Notes: generated from the letters alone by a model not told the origin. A stretch of 64,000 nucleotides of DNA from an uncultured Paracoccaceae bacterium (GCA_947500005.1 CANMQJ010000001.1:1-64000); one strand, 5' to 3'; positions 24,561-34,056 are shown, counted from the first letter of the stretch. Made by a program: numbers and translations.

Positions 24561-25829
24561 TCACCCTGCTGTTGCAGGTTCCTTTTCAGCATCGGCATAG
24601 ATGATCAGCGGCTGCGCGTCCGAGGTCACCGCCTCTTCGTTCACCACCACCTTGGTAACGTTCTTCAGCCCTGGCAATTCGAACATCGTGTCGAGCAGGA
24701 TGTCCTCCATGATCGACCGCAGGCCGCGCGCACCCGTCTTGCGCTCGATCGCCCGCTTGGCGATCGCTTTCAACGCGTCCTCGGTGAAATCAAGCTCGGC
24801 ATCCTCCAGTTCGAAGAGCCGCTGATACTGCTTGACCAGTGCGTTCTTGGGCAAGGTCAGGATGGTGACCAACGCCTCCTCGTCCAGATCCTCGAGCGTC
24901 GCCAGAACCGGCAGACGACCGACGAATTCCGGGATGAGCCCGAATTTCAGCAGATCCTCGGGCTCCAGCTCGCGGAACAATTCGCCCACGTTGCGCTCGT
25001 CCTTGTCGCGCACATCGGCACCGAAACCCATGGCCGAGCCCTTGCCGCGCTGCGCGATGATACGGTCCAGCCCGGCAAATGCGCCACCGCAGATGAACAG
25101 GATATTCGTGGTATCCACCTGCAGGAACTCCTGCTGCGGATGCTTGCGCCCGCCCTGCGGGGGAACGCTGGCCACCGTTCCCTCCATCAGCTTCAACAGA
25201 GCCTGCTGCACGCCTTCGCCCGACACGTCGCGGGTGATCGAGGGGTTCTCCGACTTGCGGGTGATCTTGTCGACCTCGTCGATGTAGACGATGCCGCGCT
25301 GCGCCTTTTCGACGTTGTATTCGCTGGACTGAAGCAGCTTGAGGATGATGTTCTCGACATCCTCGCCAACATAACCTGCTTCGGTCAGGGTCGTGGCGTC
25401 GGCCATCGTGAACGGAACGTCCAGAATCCGCGCCAAGGTCTGCGCCAGCAGCGTCTTGCCGCAGCCGGTGGGGCCAATCAGCAGGATGTTCGACTTGGCC
25501 AGTTCGATATCCCCGCCAGCCTTCTGCGCATGGTTCAGGCGCTTGTAGTGGTTGTGCACAGCGACCGAAAGAACGCGCTTGGCCGTGGACTGGCCAATCA
25601 CGTAATCGTCCAGCACGTCGCAGATATCCTTGGGGGTCGGGACACCGTCGGTGGCCTTCAGCCCGCTCGCCTTGGTCTCTTCGCGGATGATGTCCATGCA
25701 GAGTTCGACGCACTCGTCACAGATGAACACCGTCGGGCCCGCAATGAGCTTGCGCACCTCGTGCTGACTCTTCCCGCAAAAGCTGCAGTAGAGGGTGTTC
25801 TTGCTGTCTCCGCCTGAATTCGTTGCCAT
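24561..25829 (-). CDS. clpX: ATP-dependent Clp protease ATP-binding subunit ClpX
   Basis: A 422-residue AAA+ unfoldase with an N-terminal four-Cys zinc-binding domain ([30 protein letters not shown]), Walker [16 protein letters not shown], Walker [12 protein letters not shown] and the sensor/arginine region [12 protein letters not shown]. It unfolds tagged substrates and feeds them to ClpP. It follows clpP on the same strand after 155 bases, the usual clpP-clpX order, so it may have its own promoter. The length is typical. Confidence 0.98.
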   Translation of the reverse strand: MATNSGGDSKNTLYCSFCGKSQHEVRKLIAGPTVFICDECVELCMDIIREETKASGLKATDGVPTPKDICDVLDDYVIGQSTAKRVLSVAVHNHYKRLNHAQKAGGDIELAKSNILLIGPTGCGKTLLAQTLARILDVPFTMADATTLTEAGYVGEDVENIILKLLQSSEYNVEKAQRGIVYIDEVDKITRKSENPSITRDVSGEGVQQALLKLMEGTVASVPPQGGRKHPQQEFLQVDTTNILFICGGAFAGLDRIIAQRGKGSAMGFGADVRDKDERNVGELFRELEPEDLLKFGLIPEFVGRLPVLATLEDLDEEALVTILTLPKNALVKQYQRLFELEDAELDFTEDALKAIAKRAIERKTGARGLRSIMEDILLDTMFELPGLKNVTKVVVNEEAVTSDAQPLIIYADAEKEPATAG

Positions 25830-25983
25830 GATCTACCTTTCCGGCTCCGTCCGGTCCGGGCCCGCGGTCGGGCCACGCTTTCTTGCCGCCTGTTCCGGGC
25901 AGCTTAGGCCAGCTATCCGACCTCTACAATCGCAAATTCCGGAGCGGCGTGAAAGGGCCGCAGCCCAGTCCGCCGTGCCGAGA

Positions 25984-26616
25984 TCACGCCTCGGCATCGT
26001 CTCCCTTGCCCCGGTTCTCGACGATCTCGTCGATATGGCCCCACTCCTTGGCCTCTTCGGGACTCATGAAATAATCACGCTCCAGCGCTTTTTCGATGGC
26101 CTTCTTGGTCTGGCCGGTATGCTTCACGTAAATGTCATACAGCCGGTCGCGCAGTTTCTGAACCTCGTTGGCATGGATCATGATGTCACTGGTCTGGCCC
26201 TGGAAGCCGCCCGAGGGCTGGTGGACCATAATCCGGCTGTTGGGAAGCGAAAAGCGCATGCCCGGCTCGCCCCCGACCAGTAGAAGGGAGCCCATCGACG
26301 CCGCTTGTCCGATCACCAGGGTCGAGCATTTCGGCTTGATATACTGCATCGTGTCGTAGATCGACAGCCCGCTGGTGACGACGCCGCCGGGGCTGTTGAT
26401 GTAGATCGAGATTTCCTTCTTGGGGTTTTCCGCCTCGAGATGCAGCAGCTGGGCGACGATCAGGTGACTCATCCCGTCGTGGATCGGACCGTTGATGAAC
26501 ACGATCCGCTCCTTGAGAAGGCGTGAAAAGATGTCGTAGGCCCGTTCCCCGCGGCTGGTCTGCTCGACGACCATGGGGACAAGGGTGTTCATGTAGGTGT
26601 CAACTGGATCGAACAT
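25984..26616 (-). CDS. clpP: ATP-dependent Clp protease proteolytic subunit ClpP
   Basis: A 210-residue serine protease with the catalytic Ser in [11 protein letters not shown], His in [14 protein letters not shown], and the expected Asp in the [15 protein letters not shown] region. The N-terminal axial loop is [15 protein letters not shown]. It assembles as tetradecamers with ClpX or ClpA. It lies upstream of clpX and 178 bases from the end of the sox cluster, separated from it by a terminator-like hairpin. Confidence 0.98.
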   Translation of the reverse strand: MFDPVDTYMNTLVPMVVEQTSRGERAYDIFSRLLKERIVFINGPIHDGMSHLIVAQLLHLEAENPKKEISIYINSPGGVVTSGLSIYDTMQYIKPKCSTLVIGQAASMGSLLLVGGEPGMRFSLPNSRIMVHQPSGGFQGQTSDIMIHANEVQKLRDRLYDIYVKHTGQTKKAIEKALERDYFMSPEEAKEWGHIDEIVENRGKGDDAEA

Positions 26617-26734
26617 ATAGGCTGCCTGCTCTTCTGGATGGATCGGGAGGATACCCGGAAATGGATTACCAGAGTCTTAGTGTTGCCTCGGGGGGGCTGC
26701 AAGGGCAGGCAGGTTCGGCCGGGTACCAATTTTT

Positions 26735-26768
26735 ATGAAACAAATACCCCCGGCGCCCTGGCCGGGGG
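26735..26768 (-). terminator. Intrinsic terminator after soxF
   Basis: CCCCCGGC (26747-26754) and GCCGGGGG (26761-26768) form a perfect 8-bp GC stem with a six-base loop. On the minus strand it is followed by TATTTGTTTCATAAAAAT. It lies 27 bases past the soxF stop and marks the end of the sox transcript before clpP. Confidence 0.85.
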
Positions 26769-26794
26769 TCGAAGAGACTGAATCGTCGGGTCGT

Positions 26795-28057
26795 TCAGCC
26801 GAACATGTCCTGCGTGATGCCCGCATACCAGCCAATGCTTTCCTCGTAGGTGCGCGCACGCAGCTCGGCATCCTCGCCCGTCTGGCTGATGAACCCGTCC
26901 ACCTTGGCGATCTTTTCGGGCGTTGCCTCGTAGGTGGCCCCTACCTTCACTCCATCCTCGGTGGCGATCAGCGACCAGCAGGTGTTCGAGAACTTGGCCG
27001 GGAACATCTTGGAGCCGGTCAGCGCCGAGCGCACCGCCATCGCGGCGACCTTGGCCTGGCTGTTGGCCGAGAAGCCCGATTTCGGCATGTCCCCCTGCGA
27101 GGTGGCGTCGCCCAGAACATGCACATTCTCGTCGATCCGGCTTTGCATGCTGTTCCCATGCACCGGTGCCCAGTTATCCTCGGTCAAACCCGCCTCGTGG
27201 CAGATGTGCCCCGCTTTCATCGCCGGGATCACGTTGCAGACATCGACCTTGGTTTCTTCGCCGTCGATGCTCACGGTCATCGCTTGCGGGTCGACCTCGA
27301 CATTTCCGCCGCCGAAATCGGGCCCGATCCACTCGACCATCCCGTTGTAATGTTTGCCCCATCCTTCCTGGAACAGCGCCATTTTCGAAAAGGTGGATTT
27401 GGGGTCGGCCACGAGGATCTTGGCGGTCGGGTTCTTCTCTTTCAGGACATGAGCAACCATCGAGATCCGTTCATAGGGACCCGGCGGGCAGCGAAAGGGG
27501 TTGGGCGGCGCAATCATTGCGAAAACGCCGCCTTCGGGCATCGACTCGATCTGCGCCTTAAGCAGTTCGGATTGCGATCCCGCCTTGTAGGCATGGGGCA
27601 TCGCGTTCTGCGCGGTCACGTCCCAGCCGGGAACAGCCCCTTCGACAAAGTCGATTCCGGGTGACAGGACCAAGCGGTCATAACTCAAGGTATCGCCGCC
27701 GGCCAGACGCACGGTTCGCGCGTCACGGTCAATGCCCACCGCCCAATCGTGAACCACGTTGATCCCGTACTTGCTGGCCAGCGTGCCATAGCTGTGCGCG
27801 ATGCTCTCCAGCGTCCGGAACCCGCCAATGTAAAGGTTAGAGAAGAAGCACGTGTAATAGGTCCGTGTCGGCTCCACCAGCGTCACGTCAATGGCCCCGT
27901 CCGAGTCCTTGGCGATGTAGCGCGCGGCCGTGGCCCCGCCTGCGCCGCCACCAATGACCACGACACGCGGTCTGCCCTGCCCCAAAACCATCGGGGCGCT
28001 CAATGCGGCCGCGACGCCGACCCCGGCGCCAATGAAATTGCGTCTGTTCAGTGTCAT
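26795..28057 (-). CDS. soxF: Sulfide dehydrogenase flavoprotein SoxF (FCSD-like)
   Basis: A 420-residue FAD flavoprotein exported by a Tat-type signal (LNRRNFIGAGVGVAAALSAP). It has the FAD loop VVVIGGGAGGATAARYIA, redox Cys in TYYTCFFSN and VCNVIPAMKAGHICH, and a C-terminal flavocytochrome c sulfide dehydrogenase domain. SoxF with cytochrome SoxE oxidises sulfide and can reactivate the Sox system in the periplasm. A GGAGG ribosome-binding site precedes it. A terminator-like hairpin separates it from soxE, so its level may be set apart from the upstream genes. Confidence 0.94.
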   Translation of the reverse strand: MTLNRRNFIGAGVGVAAALSAPMVLGQGRPRVVVIGGGAGGATAARYIAKDSDGAIDVTLVEPTRTYYTCFFSNLYIGGFRTLESIAHSYGTLASKYGINVVHDWAVGIDRDARTVRLAGGDTLSYDRLVLSPGIDFVEGAVPGWDVTAQNAMPHAYKAGSQSELLKAQIESMPEGGVFAMIAPPNPFRCPPGPYERISMVAHVLKEKNPTAKILVADPKSTFSKMALFQEGWGKHYNGMVEWIGPDFGGGNVEVDPQAMTVSIDGEETKVDVCNVIPAMKAGHICHEAGLTEDNWAPVHGNSMQSRIDENVHVLGDATSQGDMPKSGFSANSQAKVAAMAVRSALTGSKMFPAKFSNTCWSLIATEDGVKVGATYEATPEKIAKVDGFISQTGEDAELRARTYEESIGWYAGITQDMFG

Positions 28058-28071
28058 TGTTGTCCTCCTGC

Positions 28072-28106
28072 CAAAGAAAAACGCGCCGGAGGGTCACTCC
28101 AGCGCG
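28072..28106 (-). terminator. Intrinsic terminator/attenuator between soxE and soxF
   Basis: On the minus strand CGCGCTGGAG, loop TGACC, and CTCCGGCGCG make a 10-bp stem with one mismatch, followed at once by TTTTTCTTT. The loop contains the soxE stop codon TGA, so a ribosome finishing soxE would cover the hairpin. This may limit soxF transcription or couple it to soxE translation. Confidence 0.75.
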
Positions 28107-28804
28107 CCGAAATAAGCGGCCAAAGCGGCGATCTCTTCATCCGAAAGTCGCCCGGCCATCATCTGCATGACCGGGTGGGGCCTTATCTTCTGCTTATACG
28201 CATGCATCGCCAGCACGAAATCCTCCTCGTACCAACCAGTGATAACCGGGATCCCGTCATATTCGCCATCTGTCCGATGGCACGTGGTACATTCGGCCGC
28301 CAAATATTCACCGTAATCCGGATCGCCGACGATTGCCAAGACATCCGGCGCCAAACTCACTTCCTGAGGTAATGCCGTGGGCGCCGCTTCCGGAATGTCC
28401 CGAGGACTGGCCGAGAACTGCCGCAGATAGGCCAGGACGTCGCCGCGATCTTGCGCTTCGGCGAGTCCCGCAAACTCCATGTTGGTTCCGGAAACCAGGA
28501 GCTTGGGATTCGTGAGATAGGCATCGAGGTGCTCCAGATCCCACACCATGCCGTCGCGGCGCGCCCGTTCGATACCTTCGGAATAGTCGAAATCGTCAAA
28601 TTGCGCGACCTTGCGGTCGAAAATGTTGTTTAGATGCGGACCGATGCCGTGTTCGGCCCCTTCCCCAACCTGGTGGCACGCGGCGCAGACCTGAAAGAGT
28701 TCCTCGCCCCGCGCCGGGTCACCGATCCGAGCGGCGGTCTCTTCGGCCTGGGCCGCCGCCGCAACGGCAGCCCAAGCGATCAGTATGGCCCCCACCCCCC
28801 GCAT
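28094..28804 (-). CDS. soxE: Diheme cytochrome c SoxE
   Basis: A 236-residue periplasmic cytochrome with a signal peptide (GAILIAWAAVAAAAQA) and two c-type heme sites, CAACH near residue 43 and CTTCH near residue 175. The first domain has the class I Met-ligand region (PKLLVSGTNMEFAGL); the second ends with QMMAGRLSDEEIAALAAYFG. It partners the flavoprotein SoxF. The track ORF begins ten codons early; the ATG at 28804 lies one base after the soxD stop, so translation is probably coupled. Confidence 0.92.
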   Translation of the reverse strand: MRGVGAILIAWAAVAAAAQAEETAARIGDPARGEELFQVCAACHQVGEGAEHGIGPHLNNIFDRKVAQFDDFDYSEGIERARRDGMVWDLEHLDAYLTNPKLLVSGTNMEFAGLAEAQDRGDVLAYLRQFSASPRDIPEAAPTALPQEVSLAPDVLAIVGDPDYGEYLAAECTTCHRTDGEYDGIPVITGWYEEDFVLAMHAYKQKIRPHPVMQMMAGRLSDEEIAALAAYFGALE

Positions 28805-28805
28805 C

Positions 28806-30014
28806 TTACTGCGAGAAGCTCTGGAGGTAGGCAACGACGGCGTCGAGGTCCTCCTCCTTCTTCAATCCGGCAAAGGACATCTTGGTCCCTTTCATGTAGC
28901 CGCGCGGATCGGCCAGGAAGGCATGAAGTTCTTCCGGGGTCCAGACCAGCCCGCCTTCGGCCGCTTCTTCAAGCGCCTTGGAATACCGAAAATCATCGAT
29001 ATGCCCGGCGGGCGCACCGACCACGTTGTTCAGAACCGGCCCGGTGCGATTCTTGGCATCTTCGCCGACCTGATGACAGGCCTTGCACTTGCGGAAAACC
29101 TTTTCGCCCTCAGCGACGAGTTCCGGGTCGGGCGCAGCCGTCGCGGCAGCCGGGGTCGCCTCGACGCTGGCCTCTTCGATCTCTCCCTTCTGCGAGCCTG
29201 ACGCCACGGCGGCAGCTTCCTGCTGCTCTTCGGTTTCGGCCGATGCCTCCACCTCGGCGGTCTCGTCCTCGGGGGTCACGTCCAGAACGGCGGCTCGCAT
29301 CGTGATCTCGACGCTTTCCTTGCAGTTTTCCATGCAGGGCTCATCGGTCCAGAAATGCTTCTCGGCCGTTTCCCGGTCGTCCACGATGAAGCCTTCGGCG
29401 TTCGGCATCTCCACATCGAGGAAGTTCTCGTTGCTCAGGACGAAATCGTCATCCACCAGATCGTTGGAGTAAAGGATATAGGCCACGATGGCATAGGTTT
29501 CGTCGGCACTCAGGGACTGGGCATTGCCGAAAGGCATCGACCGATGGACATAGTCCCACGCCGTCGACAGATACGGCCAGTAAGACCCCACTGTCTTGAG
29601 CGGATCCTTCCGGTCAAGCGTGCCCTGACCACCGGCGAGCTTGGGCCAGTTGTCCCGCCCTTCGGCAAAATCGCCGTGACAGACGGCGCAATGCTCCGCA
29701 AAAAGCTCGTCACCGGTCCAGACATCGCCCGACCCCTCGGGCAGACCCGTGCCATCCGGGCTCACGTCGAGATCCCAGGCAGCGATTTCCTCGGGCAGCG
29801 CCGCACGACCCAGGCCGAACTTTGCGCCACCGGCTGCTTCTGCCTGCGCGTTGGCGGCCGCCACGAACAGGCTGTTCTCGGGTGCGACCCAGATGCTTGG
29901 ATTATCCGGGATCGGCTGTACGAAGTGATCGGCGAAATTCGCCGCCAGGGTCAGCACGGCGGCCACGCCAACCCCGGTTCCGACATAGAGCATGGAATTA
30001 GGAGACTTCGACAT
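28806..30014 (-). CDS. soxD: Diheme cytochrome c SoxD
   Basis: A 402-residue cytochrome of the Sox(CD)2 sulfane dehydrogenase. It has an N-terminal membrane/signal helix (YVGTGVGVAAVLTLAANFA) and first heme site CAVCHG near residue 110. An unusually long Glu/Ala-rich linker (ETAEVEASAETEEQQEAAA) leads to a C-terminal cytochrome with CKACHQ and Met region YMKGTKMSFAGL. SoxCD removes six electrons from the sulfane sulfur on SoxY. The start codon overlaps the end of soxC by 17 bases. The extra 52 residues in the track are upstream artefact. Confidence 0.94.
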   Translation of the reverse strand: MSKSPNSMLYVGTGVGVAAVLTLAANFADHFVQPIPDNPSIWVAPENSLFVAAANAQAEAAGGAKFGLGRAALPEEIAAWDLDVSPDGTGLPEGSGDVWTGDELFAEHCAVCHGDFAEGRDNWPKLAGGQGTLDRKDPLKTVGSYWPYLSTAWDYVHRSMPFGNAQSLSADETYAIVAYILYSNDLVDDDFVLSNENFLDVEMPNAEGFIVDDRETAEKHFWTDEPCMENCKESVEITMRAAVLDVTPEDETAEVEASAETEEQQEAAAVASGSQKGEIEEASVEATPAAATAAPDPELVAEGEKVFRKCKACHQVGEDAKNRTGPVLNNVVGAPAGHIDDFRYSKALEEAAEGGLVWTPEELHAFLADPRGYMKGTKMSFAGLKKEEDLDAVVAYLQSFSQ

Positions 30015-31281
30015 TTTCCGCCTCTCCGGTTTCGCGCACCCACCAGGTCTGGATGCAGTTGTTGTGATAGATCGAATTTTCCCCGCGCACCTCGCGCAGC
30101 TGCGCCTTGGTCGGTTGGACATATCCGGTCTCGTCCCGCGCACGGCTTTGCAGCAGCATCTCGGAGCCATCCCAGCTGTGATCCAGATAGAACCGCGTCA
30201 GAGCCTTGTCAGTGCCGGGCGCGGCCAGGCGGGCGGGCGTCCAGGTCTTGCCCCCGTCCAGCGAGACATCGACACCGGTTATGGCACCGCGGCCGGACCA
30301 GGCGAGGCCGGTGATGACAAGCGGGCCAGGCCCGTGGGTGATCGGCGCCTGCGGGCTCGGCGAAGTGACGACCGATTTGGCGTCCATCACCCAGGTCCAT
30401 TTCCGGCTGATGCCGTCGGCAAGCGTGTCGGTGTATTTCGAGGTTTCCTCACGGCTTTCCACGGGGCCGTCCATGACCTCGATACGGCGCAGCCACTTGA
30501 CCCACATGTTGCCTTCCCAGCCGGGAACGACGAGGCGAACGGGGTAGCCGTGCTCCTTGCGCAGCGCCTCACCATTGGCCTTGAACGCCACCAGAACGTC
30601 GTCCAGCGCCTTTTCCATCGGAATCGAACGGCCGTTAGACGACGCGTCCGCCCCCTCGACATAGATCCACTTGTCGGACAGGTCGCCGGCTGCTTCCAGC
30701 CCCGCCTCTTCGAGCAAGGTCCGCAAAGGCACGCCGGTATATTCCATGTTGTGGATCATGCCGTGGGTGAACTGCGCGCCGTTGAGCTGCGCGCCGGCCC
30801 ATTCCATGCCGGTATTCGCGGCGCATTCGCAGAAATAGACATGCTGTTCGCGCGGAAAGCGTTCGAGATCGGCATAGGTGAACACCAGCGGCGTATCGAC
30901 AAGGCCGTTGATCATCAGGCGGTAATCTTGCTTGGCCAGTTCGATCGCACCGGAATGATGCCGCTCGAAGGCGCAGCCCGCGGGGGTGATCGTACCGTCA
31001 AGCGCATGGATCGGCGTGAAGTTGATCGAACTGATCGTGTCAGCGGTCAGCCATTCGACATTGCGGCGGATGACGTCATCTTCGAACTTGATGGGCAAGC
31101 CATAGGGTGTGGCGTCCACGCCTTCGCCCAAACTGGCGGCCCAGTCCTGAACCTCCGTGATCAGCGGATCGGGTTCGGCCGCTCGCCCTGATCCCGCTGC
31201 GACAGCCCCTGCCGCAGCCGCCGCCGTGCCGGTCAGGAACTGACGGCGCGAAGGCTTCTTGTCCTTGAAACCAAACGTCAT
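29998..31281 (-). CDS. soxC: Sulfane dehydrogenase molybdoprotein SoxC
   Basis: A 427-residue molybdenum-cofactor protein of the sulfite-oxidase family, with a Tat signal (KKPSRRQFLTGTAAAAAGAV). The cofactor region shows VYFCECAANTGMEWAGAQ, and VRLVVPGWEGNMWVKWLRRI is the family hallmark. The C-terminal dimerisation domain follows. With SoxD it oxidises SoxY-bound cysteine-S-sulfane, giving full oxidation to sulfate without sulfur globules. The ATG at 31281 follows AGGAGG; the track start is far upstream and lies in the soxB end. Confidence 0.95.
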   Translation of the reverse strand: MTFGFKDKKPSRRQFLTGTAAAAAGAVAAGSGRAAEPDPLITEVQDWAASLGEGVDATPYGLPIKFEDDVIRRNVEWLTADTISSINFTPIHALDGTITPAGCAFERHHSGAIELAKQDYRLMINGLVDTPLVFTYADLERFPREQHVYFCECAANTGMEWAGAQLNGAQFTHGMIHNMEYTGVPLRTLLEEAGLEAAGDLSDKWIYVEGADASSNGRSIPMEKALDDVLVAFKANGEALRKEHGYPVRLVVPGWEGNMWVKWLRRIEVMDGPVESREETSKYTDTLADGISRKWTWVMDAKSVVTSPSPQAPITHGPGPLVITGLAWSGRGAITGVDVSLDGGKTWTPARLAAPGTDKALTRFYLDHSWDGSEMLLQSRARDETGYVQPTKAQLREVRGENSIYHNNCIQTWWVRETGEAENVEVS

Positions 31282-31319
31282 GCGTTTTGCCTCCTGTGAA
31301 TTACTGAAGTCGGCGGGCC

Positions 31320-33017
31320 TCAGATGCCCGTGACTTCGACGGTGTTGTTCGTGGTGACGGAAACTGTGCCGAGCTTCTTGATGTGGCTTTCCACCACATC
31401 CCAGATCGGTGGCCCCTCGGTGCCCTCGTTCACGCTGGCCCAGCCGGCCACGACGTAATTCTTGGCCGGGTCGATGGATTCTCCATTCTTCAGGAGGACC
31501 ATGTTCGAGATGCGCTCGCCTTGCGGCTTGGAGATGTCGATCTTGTAGCCCATGCCGCCGATGCGGACCATGTCGCCACCCTGCTGGTAATAGGGGTCGG
31601 GATTGAAGATGTTGTCTGCCACATCCTCGAGGATCACCTTGATGAACTCGCCCGTCATCTCGGTCCGGTAGGCGTTGGGATAGGTCATCGAAGTGACGTT
31701 CCACACGTCTTCGCGGGTGATGTCGTCCCCGGGGATCAGCGACGGTCCCCAGCGAACGCCCGGCGACATGGCGATGTCGGCCTCGCGTTCGGACAGAAGC
31801 GCGTCGCAGATCAAATCGTCCCAGGTGCCGTTGAAGTTTCCGCGGCGGTACAGAAGCGAATCGGTCTGGCCGAGCACCTCTTTCAGCTCGGCCTCATAGG
31901 GCGCGCGCTGCTCGTTTATCAGCTTCGTCATCGCCGGGTCGGGCATGATCACGTCCGAGAAGATCGGGATCAGCTTGTGCCGGATACCCATCATCTGGCC
32001 CTCCTGCACATCCAGATCGACGCGGCTGACGAACTTGCCGTTCGATCCCGAGGCGATGATATGCGTCTTGCCGACCAGCACCGGTTCCGGAAGCGCATCA
32101 TGCGTGTGGCCCGACAGGATAACGTCAATCCCTTCGACGACACCGGCCATCTTCTTGTCCACGTCAAAGCCGTTATGGCTGAGGACGACGACCAGATCGG
32201 CCCCCTCGGCGCGGACCTCGTTGACCAGTTCTTGCATCCGTTCATCCCGGATGCCGAAGGAGTATTCGGGGAACATCCAGCCCGGGTTGGCGATGGGCAT
32301 GTAGGGGAAGGCCTGGCCGATCACGGCGATCTTGGCCCCGCCCCGCTCGAACCACTCGTAAGGCTTGAAGAGTTCTGCCGGCTCATCCCATTCCGCATCG
32401 AAGATGTTCTGCCCCAGCGCGGCGAAGGGAAGCCCCTCGACCAGTTCGGTGACGCGGTCGGAACCAAGGGTGAATTCCCAGTGGAAAGTCATCGCGTCGG
32501 GTTTCAACGCATTCATCACGTTGACCATGTCCTGGCCCTCGGTGTGGTAGCAGGTATAGGACCCATGCCAGGTATCCCCGCCATCCAGCAGTAGCGCCTC
32601 GGGGCGGTCGGCACGGATCGCGTTGACAACGGTCGAAACACGGTCAAGCCCGCCGACACGGCCATAGGATTGAGCGAGCGAAGAGAAATCGTTGTATGTC
32701 AGCGCGTAGTGGCGCGGCGTCCCGTCCTTGATCCCATAGAATTCCCGGAACTGTTCGCCGGTAATATGCGGCACCTCGCCCTTGTTCGGACCGACGCCGA
32801 GATTGACCGACGGTTCGCGGAAATAGATTGGTTTCAACTGGGCATGAATGTCGGTGACATGGATCAGCGTTACGTTGCCGAACGTGTCGAATTCCAGCAA
32901 CTGATCCTGTGTCAGTGCCTGTTGCGCGGCCAGTCGCGCCCAGTTGCCGAAGCCCGAAGCCCCCACGAGGGCCGAGGCTGCCATGGAGACCTGAAGAAAG
33001 TCACGACGCGAGATCAT
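31320..33017 (-). CDS. soxB: Thiosulfohydrolase SoxB
   Basis: A 565-residue dimanganese hydrolase that releases sulfate from SoxY-bound sulfonate. It has a Tat signal (MISRRDFLQVSMAASALVG) and metallophosphatase motifs HVTDIHAQLKP, LLLDGGDTWHGS, VLSHNGFDVD and SGHTHDALPEP, with a 5'-nucleotidase-type C-terminal domain. The conventional start MISRRDFLQ is at 33017; the track adds 14 residues. An operator-like ATTC-N8-GAAT lies 35 bases upstream and a terminator hairpin lies beyond it, so soxB appears to have its own promoter. Confidence 0.96.
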   Translation of the reverse strand: MISRRDFLQVSMAASALVGASGFGNWARLAAQQALTQDQLLEFDTFGNVTLIHVTDIHAQLKPIYFREPSVNLGVGPNKGEVPHITGEQFREFYGIKDGTPRHYALTYNDFSSLAQSYGRVGGLDRVSTVVNAIRADRPEALLLDGGDTWHGSYTCYHTEGQDMVNVMNALKPDAMTFHWEFTLGSDRVTELVEGLPFAALGQNIFDAEWDEPAELFKPYEWFERGGAKIAVIGQAFPYMPIANPGWMFPEYSFGIRDERMQELVNEVRAEGADLVVVLSHNGFDVDKKMAGVVEGIDVILSGHTHDALPEPVLVGKTHIIASGSNGKFVSRVDLDVQEGQMMGIRHKLIPIFSDVIMPDPAMTKLINEQRAPYEAELKEVLGQTDSLLYRRGNFNGTWDDLICDALLSEREADIAMSPGVRWGPSLIPGDDITREDVWNVTSMTYPNAYRTEMTGEFIKVILEDVADNIFNPDPYYQQGGDMVRIGGMGYKIDISKPQGERISNMVLLKNGESIDPAKNYVVAGWASVNEGTEGPPIWDVVESHIKKLGTVSVTTNNTVEVTGI

Positions 33018-33051
33018 CTGGTTCAGCTTTCCGATCTGAAACATGCGACAC

Positions 33052-33067
33052 ATTCGCATGTATGAAT
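33052..33067 (-). promoter_or_regulatory. SoxR/SqrR-type operator candidate upstream of soxB
   Basis: ATTCGCATGTATGAAT matches ATTC-N8-GAAT exactly, the operator pattern known for persulfide-sensing ArsR-family repressors (SqrR/BigR). It lies 35 bases before the soxB start, in AT-rich DNA following a terminator-like hairpin. Binding by the SoxR encoded at 37529 is inferred. Confidence 0.65.
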
Positions 33068-33082
33068 TTTATTAATGCGAAA

Positions 33083-33112
33083 CACCCCGCATCCCTTTCG
33101 GGACACGGGGTG
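33083..33112 (-). terminator. Hairpin between soxA and soxB
   Basis: CACCCCG pairs with CGGGGTG and TCCC with GGGA around a TTTC loop, with a small internal loop: an 11-bp interrupted stem just past the soxA stop. On the minus strand it is followed by TTTCGCATTAATAAAATTC. It probably terminates or attenuates the soxXYZA transcript. Confidence 0.75.
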
Positions 33113-33123
33113 CATTCAATTCT

Positions 33124-33975
33124 CTAGTTGCGGACGGACGGCCCTTCGACCGACAGACCGTTGCCGCGCGTGGCGACGTAAAGCTCCAGTGCCACGAATT
33201 CTGGGCTACCGGGCGCAAAGGTTTCGGCGCGGGTGTCACGGATACAGCCCTTGAAACGGCCATGGACGGTATTCAGCTTGGCGTTCTTCAGGCGATAGGT
33301 CGGGAACCCGTTGATCTGCCCCTGGCTCAGGTGGTCGGCGCGGATCATGTTGCCATAGTTCAGTTCATGGCAGGACGCGCAGCTCAGTTCGAGCTGGCCG
33401 AACCGGGTGTAATAGATCTCCTTGCCCTGTTCCCAGGTCTCAGCTGCGGGTCCGTCCATCGCGACGTTGACCGGCATGCCGCGAGACTGAACCGAGATCA
33501 GCGATTCCATCGCGGCCATCTGCGCGCTGTCGTACTTGAACGGATCGGCGCCCATGTTGTCCTCGCGGCAGGCGTTGATCTGCATCGAGAGAGTGCGAAC
33601 CTCGCCCGCAGCCTCGTTCCACTTCGGATAGACGGCGCGCACGCCCTTCATGCTCTCGGCCACGTCCTCGTGGCAGGACGCGCAGGACTTGCCCTCGGAG
33701 CCTTCGACCGTGTCCCACATCTCCTGAGCCTGATCGACGAACACCATTGCAGGGTTCTCGAAGTCGTCCATCTGAAGCGCCTGTGTCTCGTCCGATCGGA
33801 AGTGCCAGCCGGAATAGATCGTGTCGAACGTGTCCTGCAGATGCGCGGGCGCATCCGTGGTGGTGACCATCTCGATCTCGCCGTTGACAACAAGGTTGTC
33901 CTCGTCGGGGCCAGCCACCGCTGTCAGGGGTGCGGCCACCAAAGCGGCAATCGCGGTCATTGCCTTGAATTTCAT
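33124..33975 (-). CDS. soxA: Diheme L-cysteine S-thiosulfotransferase subunit SoxA
   Basis: A 283-residue periplasmic cytochrome with a signal peptide (TAIAALVAAPLTAVAG). It has two heme sites, CASCHEDV near residue 95 and CASCHELNYGN near residue 200, and the catalytic persulfidated Cys in FKGCIRDTRAE. Keeping the first CxxCH makes it the diheme (Rhodovulum/Paracoccus-type) form. With SoxX it attaches thiosulfate to SoxY. GGAGG precedes the ATG. It ends the soxXYZA group, before the hairpin. Confidence 0.95.
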   Translation of the reverse strand: MKFKAMTAIAALVAAPLTAVAGPDEDNLVVNGEIEMVTTTDAPAHLQDTFDTIYSGWHFRSDETQALQMDDFENPAMVFVDQAQEMWDTVEGSEGKSCASCHEDVAESMKGVRAVYPKWNEAAGEVRTLSMQINACREDNMGADPFKYDSAQMAAMESLISVQSRGMPVNVAMDGPAAETWEQGKEIYYTRFGQLELSCASCHELNYGNMIRADHLSQGQINGFPTYRLKNAKLNTVHGRFKGCIRDTRAETFAPGSPEFVALELYVATRGNGLSVEGPSVRN

Positions 33976-34056
33976 CCATTATCCTCCCTTGGGTGGTTGG
34001 CCCGGCCCGAAGCGTGCTCCGCGCGGGGCTTTCTTGTTCTGCCTCGGGGTCGCGGA

